From positions 1 through 64,000 of the forward strand of contig CAKTNP010000008.1 of assembly GCA_934589155.1 (NCBI GenBank): a stretch of DNA of 64,000 bases, given 5' to 3'. The position numbers and the translations under genes are program-made. Origin of the DNA: an uncultured Oscillospiraceae bacterium. GTDB taxonomy: Bacteria > Bacillota > Clostridia > Oscillospirales > Oscillospiraceae. A model generated the notes under the pieces. That model saw only the letters and a program-made list of their open reading frames with translations, did not search any database and was not told where the DNA came from. Of this stretch, positions 1 through 8,660 are shown one piece after another. Position 1 is the stretch's first letter, and each line of letters starts with the position of its first letter.

Positions 1-635
<635 letters not shown>

Positions 636-665
636 TGTATTGACCTCCAAATAGAATATAAAAAA

Positions 666-1121
666 TTACAAAATAACCAGCTTGTCCGCCCCGGTCTCAT
701 CCTGGGTCCACCGCAGCTCGGACAGGTCCGGAGACCCACTCAGCCGAAGGACCTTGTAAAAATCCTCCGCCAGCCGGTAATTCTTGAGTTCATCCGGGGC
801 GCACCAGAACACGGGCCCCTCCCGGGAAGACCGCAGGGTGCCGGAGGCTCCCTCCGCCCGGAAATACAGGACGATGTATCGTCCGCCCTCAATGGGGAAT
901 TGCTTAATACCGCAAAGGGCAGGGTGCTCGATGGTCAGGCCCGTTTTCTCCCGGGTCTCCCGAATGGCCGCCTCCACGAAGCTCTCCCCCGGCTCTACAT
1001 GGCCCCCGGGGAAATACAGTCCGCCCCATTCCGGGTCCTGACGGTCCTCCACCAGGATCCGCCCCTGAGCGTCCGTCACAATGGCCACCACGGTCAGCTC
1101 CACCCGTTCCGTTCTGTGCAT
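666..1121 (-). CDS. Nudix hydrolase (MutT-like) in the alaS T-box unit
   Basis: Predicted pyrophosphohydrolase of 151 residues acting on a nucleoside-diphosphate-linked substrate; the substrate is unknown. The Nudix box begins at about residue 39 (GGHVEPGESFVEAAIRETRE) and continues KTGL, so the usual second Glu of the EE pair is replaced by Lys, while the RE pair and the first Glu of EE are kept. The start at 1121 is supported by AAGGAGG. It is the first gene after the T-box terminator and is followed after 30 bp by alaS, so it should be induced together with alaS on alanine starvation. Family assignment is firm; a specific function such as 8-oxo-dGTP sanitation would be a guess. Confidence 0.9.
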   Translation of the reverse strand: MHRTERVELTVVAIVTDAQGRILVEDRQDPEWGGLYFPGGHVEPGESFVEAAIRETREKTGLTIEHPALCGIKQFPIEGGRYIVLYFRAEGASGTLRSSREGPVFWCAPDELKNYRLAEDFYKVLRLSGSPDLSELRWTQDETGADKLVIL

Positions 1122-1139
1122 CGGGCCTCCTTTCTCCGC

Positions 1140-1369
1140 AAAAAAAGAAACCCCGCCCCAATCTTAGGGGCGAGGTAATTTCCTCACGGTACCACCCTAA
1201 TTATCCGGCGAACCGGCGTCTTAGCTGCTCTGTAACGGGAGCGCCCGTTCTGCTCCTCGCAGACGGCTTGGAAGGGGCTCGCCGGGTTCCGTGCCGGAGG
1301 GCTCACACCGTCCCCTCCTCGCTTTGGCCTTTCCCACGGCTTCATTTCCGCATTGCCTTTGCATTTTCC
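1140..1369 (-). promoter_or_regulatory. T-box leader, alanine type, with terminator
   Basis: The minus strand carries the T-box core GGGTGGTACCGTG at about 1186-1198, followed by a G+C-rich hairpin (GCCCCTAAGATTGGGGC) and a T run at 1141-1172, the terminator. Upstream lies a stem I-like region with the GGTGTGAGCC apical motif. In the specifier position I read GA-GCC-CCTTCC, putting a GCC alanine codon at 1276-1278, which agrees with downstream alaS. The specifier is read by eye and is tentative; the T-box itself is secure. The first gene controlled is the Nudix gene, then alaS. Confidence 0.9.
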
Positions 1370-1375
1370 GAGTCT

Positions 1376-1403
1376 ATTTTAGCAGATTTTCGGGATTTGT
1401 CAA
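1376..1403 (-). promoter_or_regulatory. Sigma-A promoter of the Nudix-alaS unit
   Basis: TTGACA (1398-1403), 16-bp spacer, TAAAAT (1376-1381) on the minus strand. The -35 overlaps the stop codon of the preceding GDPD gene, so no terminator separates the two units. Confidence 0.8.
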
Positions 1404-2155
1404 CGGGGAACCGGCATTTTCCCAGGATTTTTCTCCCTTTCCTCCCGAATTTTCAGAGCCAACTCCGGCTCGTTGGTAATGACGGCGTTGACGCCCCAGG
1501 CCATGAGCCGTTTTAAGTCCCGTTCCCCGTTGGGGGTGTAGGTGTTGATGGGCAGCCCCGCCGCCGTGAGCCTCCGGCACCGGCTCTTTGTCAAATCCAG
1601 ATAAAAGGGATGGCTGGCCTGGAGCCCCAGGCCCCGGATATGCTCCGGCAGGTCCGCCGTCCAATCCTCGCTCAGGTAACCGCAGTCTACCTCCGGCGCC
1701 AGGCGCCGTATATTGCGCAGGCTCTCATACCGGAAGCTGGAAAACATGACCCGGTCCTCCAATCCGAACGCACGGATCATGCTCCAGGCCTTTTCCTCGA
1801 TGCCGGGATAGGGGTTTACCCCGGTTTTCAGCTCAATATCCGTGAAGATCCCGGTTTCCTTGGCAAATTCCAGGTACTCCCGAAAGGTGGGCACGGTCTG
1901 AAAGCCAAATTCCGGAAAATCCTTTCCCGCATTATAGGTTTGAAGAGTCTTAAGGTCCACCTGGGCCACAGGCCCGGTCCCGTCGGTGGTCCGGTCCAGG
2001 GTCTCGTCATGCAGGACGACGACCTCCCCGTCCCGGGTCAGCTGCACGTCCAGCTCAATACCCTCGGCCCCTGTCTCCGCCGCCTTCCGAAAAGCCAGCA
2101 TGGTATTCTCCGGGTAGCGTCCGCTGTAACCCCGGTGACACCAAACTTCCGTCAT
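1400..2155 (-). CDS. Glycerophosphodiester phosphodiesterase
   Basis: GDPD-family TIM-barrel enzyme, 251 residues, predicted to release glycerol 3-phosphate from glycerophosphodiesters. The catalytic signature is intact: HRGYSGRYPENT near the N-terminus, then GIELDVQLTRDGEVVVLHDE and DRTTDGTG; a later TDIELK supplies the metal-site Glu. No signal peptide, so cytoplasmic (UgpQ/YqiK-like rather than secreted GlpQ). ATG at 2155 is chosen because AGGAAGGTG lies 7-8 nt upstream; an in-frame GTG at 2164 overlaps the preceding stop but would sit on its own ribosome site. It is the last gene of the run that starts at the tagA-like gene. Confidence 0.92.
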   Translation of the reverse strand: MTEVWCHRGYSGRYPENTMLAFRKAAETGAEGIELDVQLTRDGEVVVLHDETLDRTTDGTGPVAQVDLKTLQTYNAGKDFPEFGFQTVPTFREYLEFAKETGIFTDIELKTGVNPYPGIEEKAWSMIRAFGLEDRVMFSSFRYESLRNIRRLAPEVDCGYLSEDWTADLPEHIRGLGLQASHPFYLDLTKSRCRRLTAAGLPINTYTPNGERDLKRLMAWGVNAVITNEPELALKIREEREKNPGKMPVPR

Positions 2156-2160
2156 TCTTT

Positions 2161-3390
2161 TCACCTTCCTGACAGCTCCGCCGCCCGGCGCAGTACGGAA
2201 TAGGCCGGAGCCTGGGCAGGCAGCTGCATATGAAAGATCATCTGGGGATTTCTGGGCTCCGTAAGCTTTTCCCCGGCCTCGTCGATCATTTCCGGCACGG
2301 CAAAGCTCAGGGGGCGGAAGTCCGGCCCCACCAGCTCCATTTCATCCCCGGCGGCAAACTTGTTCCGCAGGCTCAGGGTGGCCATGCCGGTCTCGTCACA
2401 GCTCAAAACCATGGCACAGATCTGCCACTGGCGCAGATACCGGGAGCTTTCCGTGTACTGCCCCGGCTGGCCGTAATAAAAGCCTGTGGAATAATGCCGG
2501 TGGGACACATGCTCCACCTCGTCCCGCCACACAGAATCTACGGGCCGCCCGGCGGCCACGTCGTCCAGCACATGGCGGTAGGCTCCCGTCACAACGGCGG
2601 CGTAATAGGCGGATTTCGCCCGGCCCTCCAATTTGATACAGTCGATCCCGGCGTCCATGATGTCGTCCAGATGGTCGATCATGCACATATCCCTGGAGTT
2701 CATGATATAGGTTCCCTTTTCGTCCTCGAACACCGGGAAATACTCCCCGGGCCGCTTTTCCTCCATCAGCGCATACTGATAGCGGCAGGGCTGGGCACAG
2801 GCTCCCCGGTTGGAGTCCCGGCCCGTCATATAGTTGGACAGCAGGCACCGGCCGGAATAGGACACGCACATGGCACCATGGGCAAAGGTCTCGATCTCCA
2901 GCTTCGGGTCCACCCGCCGCCGGATCTCCCGGATCTCCGGAAGGCTCAGCTCCCGGGCCAGCACCACCCGCTGGGCTCCCAGGTCAAACCAAGCCTGGGA
3001 GCAGGCGTAGTTGGCGATGGACTGCTGGGTGGAAATATGCCGCTGGCACTTAGGAGCATAGCGCCCGGCCATGGTAAAGGCCCCCAGATCCGCCAGGATC
3101 AGGGCGTCCACCCCGGCCTCGTTCAGCTGCTCCAAATAGGCGGGAAGCCCCTCCGCCTCCTCATTTCTCGGCATGGTATTCACGGTGACATGGACCTTCA
3201 CCCCATGGCTGTGGGCAAATTCCACGGCCCGGGGCAGCTCCTCCGGAGAAAAATTCCCCGCAAAGGACCGCATGCCGAAAGCTGTGCCAGCCAGATACAC
3301 GGCGTCCGCTCCGTAGAGTACCGCCATGCGGAGTCGCTCCATATCCCCTGCCGGAGCCAACAGCTCCGGCTTTTTCCGCTTACTCTCCAT
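2161..3390 (-). CDS. Peptidase U32 family protein (TrhP/YrrN-O-like)
   Basis: 409-residue U32 family protein. Members once called collagenases are now linked to tRNA or rRNA hydroxylation (TrhP, RlhA). Visible family features: ELLAPAGDMERLRMAVLYGA at the N-terminus, and a central Cys cluster CVSYSGRCLLSNY followed by RGACAQPCRYQY, typical of the Fe-S-binding U32 core. The ATG at 3390 overlaps the mltG stop by 11 bp. In Bacillus subtilis mltG (yrrL) is followed by trmR and two U32 genes (yrrN, yrrO), so this adjacency supports a TrhP-like role. Here there is one U32 gene and no methyltransferase. The tRNA role is inference. Confidence 0.88.
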   Translation of the reverse strand: MESKRKKPELLAPAGDMERLRMAVLYGADAVYLAGTAFGMRSFAGNFSPEELPRAVEFAHSHGVKVHVTVNTMPRNEEAEGLPAYLEQLNEAGVDALILADLGAFTMAGRYAPKCQRHISTQQSIANYACSQAWFDLGAQRVVLARELSLPEIREIRRRVDPKLEIETFAHGAMCVSYSGRCLLSNYMTGRDSNRGACAQPCRYQYALMEEKRPGEYFPVFEDEKGTYIMNSRDMCMIDHLDDIMDAGIDCIKLEGRAKSAYYAAVVTGAYRHVLDDVAAGRPVDSVWRDEVEHVSHRHYSTGFYYGQPGQYTESSRYLRQWQICAMVLSCDETGMATLSLRNKFAAGDEMELVGPDFRPLSFAVPEMIDEAGEKLTEPRNPQMIFHMQLPAQAPAYSVLRRAAELSGR

Positions 3391-4861
3391 CGCTCTGACT
3401 TGCCAGGAACTCCTCATGCTCGGCATAGGTCTCGCTGAAATGATGGGTCTTGGTCTCATTGTCCAGGGCATAGTAATGGTAAGTGGTATCCTCCGGATTC
3501 AGGGCCGCCTGCAGGCTGGCCAAGCCCGGGTTGGCAATGGGTCCGGGAGGCAGACCCTGGTGATTTCTGGTGTTATAGGGGCTGTCGATCTTCAGGTCCT
3601 CCGCCGTCAGCTCCTCCTTGTGCTCGCCCAGGGCATAAAGAATGGTGGCGTCAATGTCCAGATAAGGATAAGCCTGGGCATTGGTCAGCCGGTTATAAAT
3701 GACGGAGGAGATCTTGGGGCTCTCGGAATTGCTGGCGGTCTCCTTTTCAATCAGGGAGGCCACAATGACGACCTCCCGAATGGTCAGCCGGTGGGACTCG
3801 ATGTAGTCCGCGTCATAGCCGTTGGCCTCCATCATCTTGGCCAGCCGATCGTTGAGCTGGGGGATCATGTCCTGCATACTGTCCCGGAATCGGTAGTCAA
3901 AGTCGTCCAGCATTTTCCCCAGGACCCGCTCGGCGTCATCGTCCTTGTAGAAGTCATAGGTGTCCGGGAACAGATAGCCCTCCAGGCAGTATTTGTCGGT
4001 CTGGGTCACCCCATCCAGGAACCAGTATTCACTGAAGTCTCCCTCCATAGAGGCCCGCTCCAGGCTTTCGGCGGTGCAGACTCCATTCTCTTCCAGCAGG
4101 TTGAAGATCTGCTTGCAGGTGTAGCCCTCGGGGATCATGACCTCCACTTCCTCCCGGCCGGAGGCGTAGCGGCTCATGTTGCTGATGAGGGCGTGATAGT
4201 CATACACGGAGTTCAGCTCAAAGGTGCCGGAGCTGATCTTGCTCCGGGCGCTGCTGAACTTGGCGTAAAACAGGAACACCTTTTTGTACCGCACCAGCCC
4301 CGCGTCCACCAGCTTGTCTGCGATCTCGTCCAGAGTATCCGTGTCCGAAATGGTGACGGTGACGGTCTTGTCCTCTTTGGTCAGAGCCAGCATATCGTCG
4401 GCGCAGAGCCACAGCATCCGGGCCAGGGTAACGGAAATGGCCAGAATGATGACAAAATACAGAATGGTCGCCACAAAGTGGGGAATACCCAAAAGGCCGG
4501 AGCCCTTTTTCGGCTTTTTCGGCAGCTTCCGCCGCTGGGGCTGGGGCTCCTGCCGGTCCTGGGGCTCCTCCGGCTCCTCGGGAATATCCCCGAAGGCCCG
4601 GTCCAGATCATCGCCGAAGGTGTCCCGGTACTCCTGGTCCCGGAATTCCTCCTGAGGAGGCTCCATGCCGGGCTTCTGGGGCACAGACTGTTCATCCTCC
4701 AACATTTCTTCCAAATATTCCGGATAGTCAGGGTCCTCCGGCTTCTCCTCCGATCCCTGCTCCAGCTCCTGGCGTGCGTCCTCCAAGAGCTTCGTCAGGT
4801 CCTCCTCCGGCTCCGGGCCGGGGCCCATATCCTGAGGGCCCATATAATCGTTATTTTCCAT
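3380..4861 (-). CDS. mltG: Endolytic murein transglycosylase MltG
   Basis: YceG/MltG family, 493 residues; cleaves nascent glycan strands at the membrane and sets their length. The first 125 or so residues are acidic, Pro/Gln-rich and cytoplasmic; one membrane segment (about 130-155, FVATILYFVIILAISVTL) follows, then a LysM-like part and the catalytic region with EKETASNSESPKISSVIYNR (contains the catalytic Glu) and DSPYNTRNHQGLPPGPIANP. The C-terminal HFSETYAEHE block is typical. The long acidic cytoplasmic N-tail is common in clostridial homologues. ATG at 4861 has GGGAGG upstream. It sits 37 bp after the DJ-1 gene and overlaps the U32 gene. Confidence 0.95.
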   Translation of the reverse strand: MENNDYMGPQDMGPGPEPEEDLTKLLEDARQELEQGSEEKPEDPDYPEYLEEMLEDEQSVPQKPGMEPPQEEFRDQEYRDTFGDDLDRAFGDIPEEPEEPQDRQEPQPQRRKLPKKPKKGSGLLGIPHFVATILYFVIILAISVTLARMLWLCADDMLALTKEDKTVTVTISDTDTLDEIADKLVDAGLVRYKKVFLFYAKFSSARSKISSGTFELNSVYDYHALISNMSRYASGREEVEVMIPEGYTCKQIFNLLEENGVCTAESLERASMEGDFSEYWFLDGVTQTDKYCLEGYLFPDTYDFYKDDDAERVLGKMLDDFDYRFRDSMQDMIPQLNDRLAKMMEANGYDADYIESHRLTIREVVIVASLIEKETASNSESPKISSVIYNRLTNAQAYPYLDIDATILYALGEHKEELTAEDLKIDSPYNTRNHQGLPPGPIANPGLASLQAALNPEDTTYHYYALDNETKTHHFSETYAEHEEFLASQSDGE

Positions 4862-4897
4862 GGTTTTCCTCCCGCCGGGTGATCCCGGCCGTCTTCG

Positions 4898-5443
4898 TTA
4901 TCCCCGGGGTACAATGCCCCGAACCACAGCGTCGGCCTTTTGGCAGCCGGCCATGGCCTCCACCAGCGCCCTGCCAAAAGCCACGGCGCAGCCGGCAGAG
5001 GTTCCGGTGATCACGGTGCCATCCCGAACCGCCGCGGCATCTGGCACCATATAGGCATTCCCCATATGCTCCTCCATGCCGGGATAGCAGGTGGCTTTCT
5101 TTCCGTCGGTGATGTGAAGCCCCGCCAGAACGGTGGGGGCCGCACAGATGGCCGCCACAAACTTGCCGTTGTCATAGGCAAACTTCACAGCCTCCAGAGT
5201 CATGGCGTCGGCCTTGATGGACTCCACGCCCTTTAGGCCGCCGGGCAGGACGATCATATCCAGCCGGGTCAGGTCCATTTCCTCCACCGTACAGTCGGCT
5301 TCCAGTACAATGCCGTGGCTGCCGGTAATATTGCGGCCGCCGATGCCCACGTAGCAAACAGGCACGCCGGCACGCCGCAGCAGATCTCCGGGGGCCACGG
5401 CCTCCAATTCCTCAAAGCCAGTGCCCAGAATGATGTATACCAT
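4898..5443 (-). CDS. DJ-1/PfpI family protein
   Basis: 181-residue DJ-1/ThiJ/PfpI superfamily member, most like the YajL/DJ-1 branch, whose proposed roles are glyoxalase, deglycase or redox chaperone. The nucleophile elbow AAICAAPTVLA is present with its Cys at about residue 101, and the supporting Glu is in FEELEA near the N-terminus. GGxxG-type PGGLKGVES is also present. It is cytoplasmic. It sits 3 bp downstream of tmk and 37 bp upstream of mltG, so it is certainly in the same transcript. The actual substrate cannot be told from sequence. Confidence 0.9.
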   Translation of the reverse strand: MVYIILGTGFEELEAVAPGDLLRRAGVPVCYVGIGGRNITGSHGIVLEADCTVEEMDLTRLDMIVLPGGLKGVESIKADAMTLEAVKFAYDNGKFVAAICAAPTVLAGLHITDGKKATCYPGMEEHMGNAYMVPDAAAVRDGTVITGTSAGCAVAFGRALVEAMAGCQKADAVVRGIVPRG

Positions 5444-5446
5444 TCC

Positions 5447-6127
5447 TCAATCCTCCAAACAAGCTAAGATCTTTCCGTAAATCTCTTCGTGAATGTCCTC
5501 AATGGAGCGCATGGTCCCGTCCTTGGCACAGTGAATCACTTGCCAGCCGTAATAAGCGGCGGCTTCCTGACCCATCTGCCCGCAGGTCCGAAGATAATCC
5601 ATGTCCTGCTCGTGAATGTCGGCCTTGGTGTGGGTGTCCCGTTCCCGCCGGCGCATCATGGCCTCCGTCAGCTCCGTGGGGACCTGAAGATAAAGCACCA
5701 GATCGGGCTTGGGCAGTCCAAGCCGCTCATATTCAAAATCGTACAGCCAACGCAGATACTCCTGACGCTCCGGCCCCGCCGGGACCTTGGCCCCCTGGTG
5801 CACGGCGTTGGAGGTGGTGTACCGGTCCGAGAGCACCAGCCCTCCGGCCTCATAATACTCCTTCCACACCCGGCGGTAGGAGGCATACCGGTCCACCGCG
5901 TAGAATGTGGAGGCGGCGTAGGCGTTCACATCCTTGGGATCGTTGCCAAAGGCTCCGCCCAGATACATCCGGATCAGGGCCGAGGACTCCTCCTTGTACT
6001 GGGGAAACACGATATGCCGGAAGGCCCGCTTTTCCCGTTCCAGCCGCTCCGTCAGGATCCGGAACTGGGTGGATTTGCCGGAGCCGTCGGTGCCTTCAAA
6101 TACAATGAGCTTACCCTTTTTTGTCAT
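5447..6127 (-). CDS. tmk: Thymidylate kinase family protein
   Basis: 226-residue P-loop kinase of the thymidylate kinase family, phosphorylating dTMP to dTDP. Walker A is GTDGSGKST at residues 11-19; the DRYTTSN motif (DRY/DRF type) and the Arg-rich LID region MMRRRERDTHTKADIHE are present. The start overlaps the preceding tagA-like stop by 17 bp, showing translational coupling. The fold and family are clear. Strict dTMP specificity, rather than action on another deoxynucleoside monophosphate, is inferred. Confidence 0.85.
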   Translation of the reverse strand: MTKKGKLIVFEGTDGSGKSTQFRILTERLEREKRAFRHIVFPQYKEESSALIRMYLGGAFGNDPKDVNAYAASTFYAVDRYASYRRVWKEYYEAGGLVLSDRYTTSNAVHQGAKVPAGPERQEYLRWLYDFEYERLGLPKPDLVLYLQVPTELTEAMMRRRERDTHTKADIHEQDMDYLRTCGQMGQEAAAYYGWQVIHCAKDGTMRSIEDIHEEIYGKILACLED

Positions 6128-6842
6128 TTTCTTTTTTCCTCTGCTCCACCATGTGCAGGAGCTTGGGCAGCCGCAGCATCCGTTTGAACCGCCAGGGCTC
6201 CTTCATCAGCCGGTAAAGCCATTCCAGATTGGCCCGGATCATCCACTTGGGGGCCCGCTTCACGATACCCGCAAAGTTGTCCAGGCTGCCGCCCAGGCCC
6301 GCCATGAACTTCACCCGGAGCCGGTCCCGGTTCCGTTCCATGAATTTCTCCTGCTTGGGAGCCCCCAGGCAGACGAACAGCACCTCCGCTCCGGATTCGT
6401 TGACCTTCTCCACGGCCATGTCGTCATTTTTAAAATAACCGTCGGAATAACCCACGATGTTGAGTCCCGGGTATTTCTTCACCAGGTTCTCCGCCGCCAT
6501 CTGGGCAATGCCGGGCTTACCGCCCAAAAGGTACAGCCCCGTCCCGTCCTGGGCCAGAATGTCCATGACCCCGGCGGCGAACTCGATCCCCGCCACCTTT
6601 TCCTTCAGGGGCGTGCCCAGGATCCGGGCACTGCGGATCACACCGGCACCGTCCGGCAGCACCAGGTCCGCCCGGTTCAATAGCTCCCGCAGGCTCTCGT
6701 CATGAACGGCTTCATATACGATCTCCGCATTTGGGGTCACACAGTAGGCCGCCCGGTCCCCCTGCATCAGCTGCCGGAAGCGGGCCAGGGCCTCGTCCAT
6801 CGTCACATTGTCAAAGGTGACACCCATAACATCAATTCTCAA
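6111..6842 (-). CDS. WecG/TagA/CpsF family glycosyltransferase
   Basis: 243-residue glycosyltransferase of the family that adds ManNAc(A) or a related sugar to lipid-linked GlcNAc during wall-polymer or capsule assembly (TagA, WecG). Seen: TPNAEIVYEA, LPDGAGVIRSARILGTPL, a central LFVCLGAPKQEKFME (the GxPxQE core) and the C-terminal EWLYRLMKEPWRFKRM. I start at a TTG (6840-6842) with AGGT 7 nt upstream, giving the family's normal length; longer in-frame ATG starts add non-conserved sequence and lie over the promoter. It is the first gene of the unit. The product may feed the secondary wall polymer that SLH proteins bind; that link is inference. Confidence 0.85.
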   Translation of the reverse strand: MRIDVMGVTFDNVTMDEALARFRQLMQGDRAAYCVTPNAEIVYEAVHDESLRELLNRADLVLPDGAGVIRSARILGTPLKEKVAGIEFAAGVMDILAQDGTGLYLLGGKPGIAQMAAENLVKKYPGLNIVGYSDGYFKNDDMAVEKVNESGAEVLFVCLGAPKQEKFMERNRDRLRVKFMAGLGGSLDNFAGIVKRAPKWMIRANLEWLYRLMKEPWRFKRMLRLPKLLHMVEQRKKENDKKG

Positions 6843-6889
6843 AAGGAAACACCTGCCTATTCCTCCATAAAATTCGCCTATCATATGGT

Positions 6890-6918
6890 AGGATACCACA
6901 TTTTCCCCGTTTTGTCCA
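6890..6918 (-). promoter_or_regulatory. Promoter of tagA-like/tmk/mltG unit
   Basis: TGGACA (6913-6918), 17-bp spacer, TATCCT (6890-6895) on the minus strand, about 45 bp upstream of the TTG start. Just upstream, 6937-6950 reads TGAAAGCGTTTTCG, one base off a catabolite-responsive (cre) consensus; whether CcpA acts there is unproven. Confidence 0.6.
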
Positions 6919-7048
6919 CACCCGGCCTTCATTTTCCGAAAACGCTTTCACAGGGTCCGGGGTTTTGCATAGACTGTCCTGTAAGCATTTCTTTTGACTT
7001 ACGGCGGCGGCCGCCGGGCAGCCGTCTTTCAGAACAGGAGGAATTTCC

Positions 7049-7867
7049 ATGGCAGAAGAGACTCTGGACCGGCGCCCCTGCGATCCCCAGGACCTGCGGG
7101 AGGCAGTTCGGATCCATACGAAGAAGATCACCGACAGCTGCCGAGACAAGGACTGCGTGGAGGATCTTCGGGTCTTTTTTACAAGCGACGACCAGGCCGT
7201 CATCAACAGCGGCTCCAGCATCAAATCCCGCTGTGCCGAGCTGCTCTACGCCAATCTGGAGGTAGAGCCCGTTTCCTTCAACCGGAACCATTACTGCATC
7301 GACATCACCTTCTATTACCGGATCACCGCCGACGCCCTGCAGAACGGCACCCGGCCCGTCACGGCCCATGGCCTGGCGGTCTTTTCCAAGCGGGTGGTCC
7401 TCTGCGGCGAGGACAGCCGGGCCAAGGTGTTCTCCAGCGATCCCCTGAGCCAGCCTACGGTCTATTCCGCCGGTCTGCCCGTGGCGGTGGTGGAGGTTTT
7501 GGATCCCATGATCCTGGGCTCCAAGACCCTGGAGGAGGGAGACACCACGCCCTATGAGACCCTGCCCTATCCCATTCCGGTGGTGGTCTCCGATCAGTTC
7601 GACGGTTCCCTCACCGCGCCCACGGAGGGCCGCCGTCTCTACGTAAGCCTGGGCCAGTTCAGCCTGATTCGGCTGGAGCGGGAGGCCCAGCTGCTGGTGC
7701 CCACCTTTGAATACCGGCTGCCCAAAAAGGAATGCTGCGTGGATCCCGGCTGCGCCGAGGACCCCTGCGAGCTGTTCTCCCGGATCGCATTCCCGGAGGA
7801 ACAGTTCTTCCCCAAGGGCTGTGAGGGCTGCCCGGAGTCGGCTCCCTCTCCCTGCGGCTGCGGCTGA
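7049..7867 (+). CDS. Conserved Cys-rich protein of unknown function
   Basis: 272-residue protein I cannot assign to a named family, though the block IHTKKITDSCRDKDCVEDLR resembles conserved clostridial proteins I have seen without a function. No signal peptide or membrane segment. Cysteines are clustered: two in the N-terminal block, then a C-terminal run CCVDPGCAEDPC and CEGCPESAPSPCGCG, ending in CGCG. The middle is beta-rich and hydrophobic. ATG at 7049 is preceded by AACAGGAGGAA. It is a single-gene unit, divergent from the tagA-like unit and closed by strong terminators. Cys-rich tails of this sort occur in spore-coat proteins, so a coat role is one possibility, but that is a guess. Confidence 0.8.
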   Translation: MAEETLDRRPCDPQDLREAVRIHTKKITDSCRDKDCVEDLRVFFTSDDQAVINSGSSIKSRCAELLYANLEVEPVSFNRNHYCIDITFYYRITADALQNGTRPVTAHGLAVFSKRVVLCGEDSRAKVFSSDPLSQPTVYSAGLPVAVVEVLDPMILGSKTLEEGDTTPYETLPYPIPVVVSDQFDGSLTAPTEGRRLYVSLGQFSLIRLEREAQLLVPTFEYRLPKKECCVDPGCAEDPCELFSRIAFPEEQFFPKGCEGCPESAPSPCGCG

Positions 7868-7908
7868 CCGGCGCCCATCGGGGCGGCACATATCCGGCAC
7901 AAAAACAG

Positions 7909-7967
7909 CCCCGGCATCCGCCGGGGCTTCTCCCAGAAAAAGCCCGCCGGGGTCCCGGCGGGCTTTC
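7909..7967. terminator. Pair of convergent terminators
   Basis: Two adjacent hairpins: GCCCCGGCATCCGCCGGGGC at 7909-7928 and an AAAGCCCGCCGGG/CCCGGCGGGCTTT hairpin at 7939-7966. They lie between two convergent genes and can serve both strands. Confidence 0.85.
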
Positions 7968-7971
7968 CTCG

Positions 7972-8526
7972 TTATTCCTTGATGGTCCCGTCGGGGTGGA
8001 ACAGGGGCAACTTCTCCAGATAGAGGATGTCGCCCCGGTCCTGGGCGTCGCCCTCGGCCAGGATGGCCATACGGCCCACAATGTTGCCGCCGGCCCGCTC
8101 TACCAGCTTCTCCAGTGCGGTTAAGGACTCGCCGGTGGAGATCACGTCATCCACAATGAGGATCCGCTTGCCCCGCATGAGCTCCGCATCGGCGGTATCC
8201 AGATACAGCCGCTGCTCCTTGGCGGTGGTGATGGAATGGACCGTGGACTCAAATACGCCGGACATATAGAGCTTGGGGCTCTTCCGGGCCAGAATGTACT
8301 TCTTGTCACCGTTCTGCCGGGCCATTTCGTGGATCAGAGGGATGCCCTTGGCCTCCGCAGTGATGAGATAGTCATAGGCGGGGGCCTTCTTCAGCAGCTC
8401 CCCGGCGGCAGCCACCGTCAGCTCCGGATCGCCAAAAATCACAAAAGCGCCGATGTAGAGATCGTCAGATACCTTACAGATGGGCAGGTCCCGTTCCAGG
8501 CCCGCCACAGTCATATGATAGACCAT
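7972..8526 (-). CDS. Purine/adenine-type phosphoribosyltransferase
   Basis: 184-residue type I phosphoribosyltransferase. The PRPP-binding loop is ILIVDDVISTGES at about residues 118-130, and ITAEAKGIPLIHEMAR is the typical preceding segment of adenine/xanthine PRT-like proteins. These proteins convert a nucleobase plus PRPP to the nucleotide, or in some cases act as sensors. ATG at 8526 has AAGGAGAGG upstream; the longer open frame adds a non-family hydrophobic extension. It is a single gene between terminators. The base specificity (adenine, xanthine or other) is not decidable from sequence, so I give no symbol. Confidence 0.85.
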   Translation of the reverse strand: MVYHMTVAGLERDLPICKVSDDLYIGAFVIFGDPELTVAAAGELLKKAPAYDYLITAEAKGIPLIHEMARQNGDKKYILARKSPKLYMSGVFESTVHSITTAKEQRLYLDTADAELMRGKRILIVDDVISTGESLTALEKLVERAGGNIVGRMAILAEGDAQDRGDILYLEKLPLFHPDGTIKE

Positions 8527-8624
8527 AATACCTCTCCTTTTTCTCCTGTATCTTGCCAAAATCCGCCGGAAACGCCCCGGCACAAACAGGATCATTATAG
8601 CCCCAGCCAGAACCAAAGTCAATA

Positions 8625-8654
8625 GAAAGGCCCCCGGAGAACATCCCGGGGGCC
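8625..8654 (-). terminator. Terminator after the antiporter gene
   Basis: GGCCCCCGG/CCGGGGGCC hairpin at 8629-8654 followed on the minus strand by TTTCTATT. Confidence 0.75.
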
Positions 8655-8660
8655 AAAATT

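Noticed and set aside
6937..6950. cre site TGAAAGCGTTTTCG upstream of the tagA-like unit
   Set aside because: Only a near match, upstream of the -35 of a housekeeping unit; kept as a remark and not as a feature.
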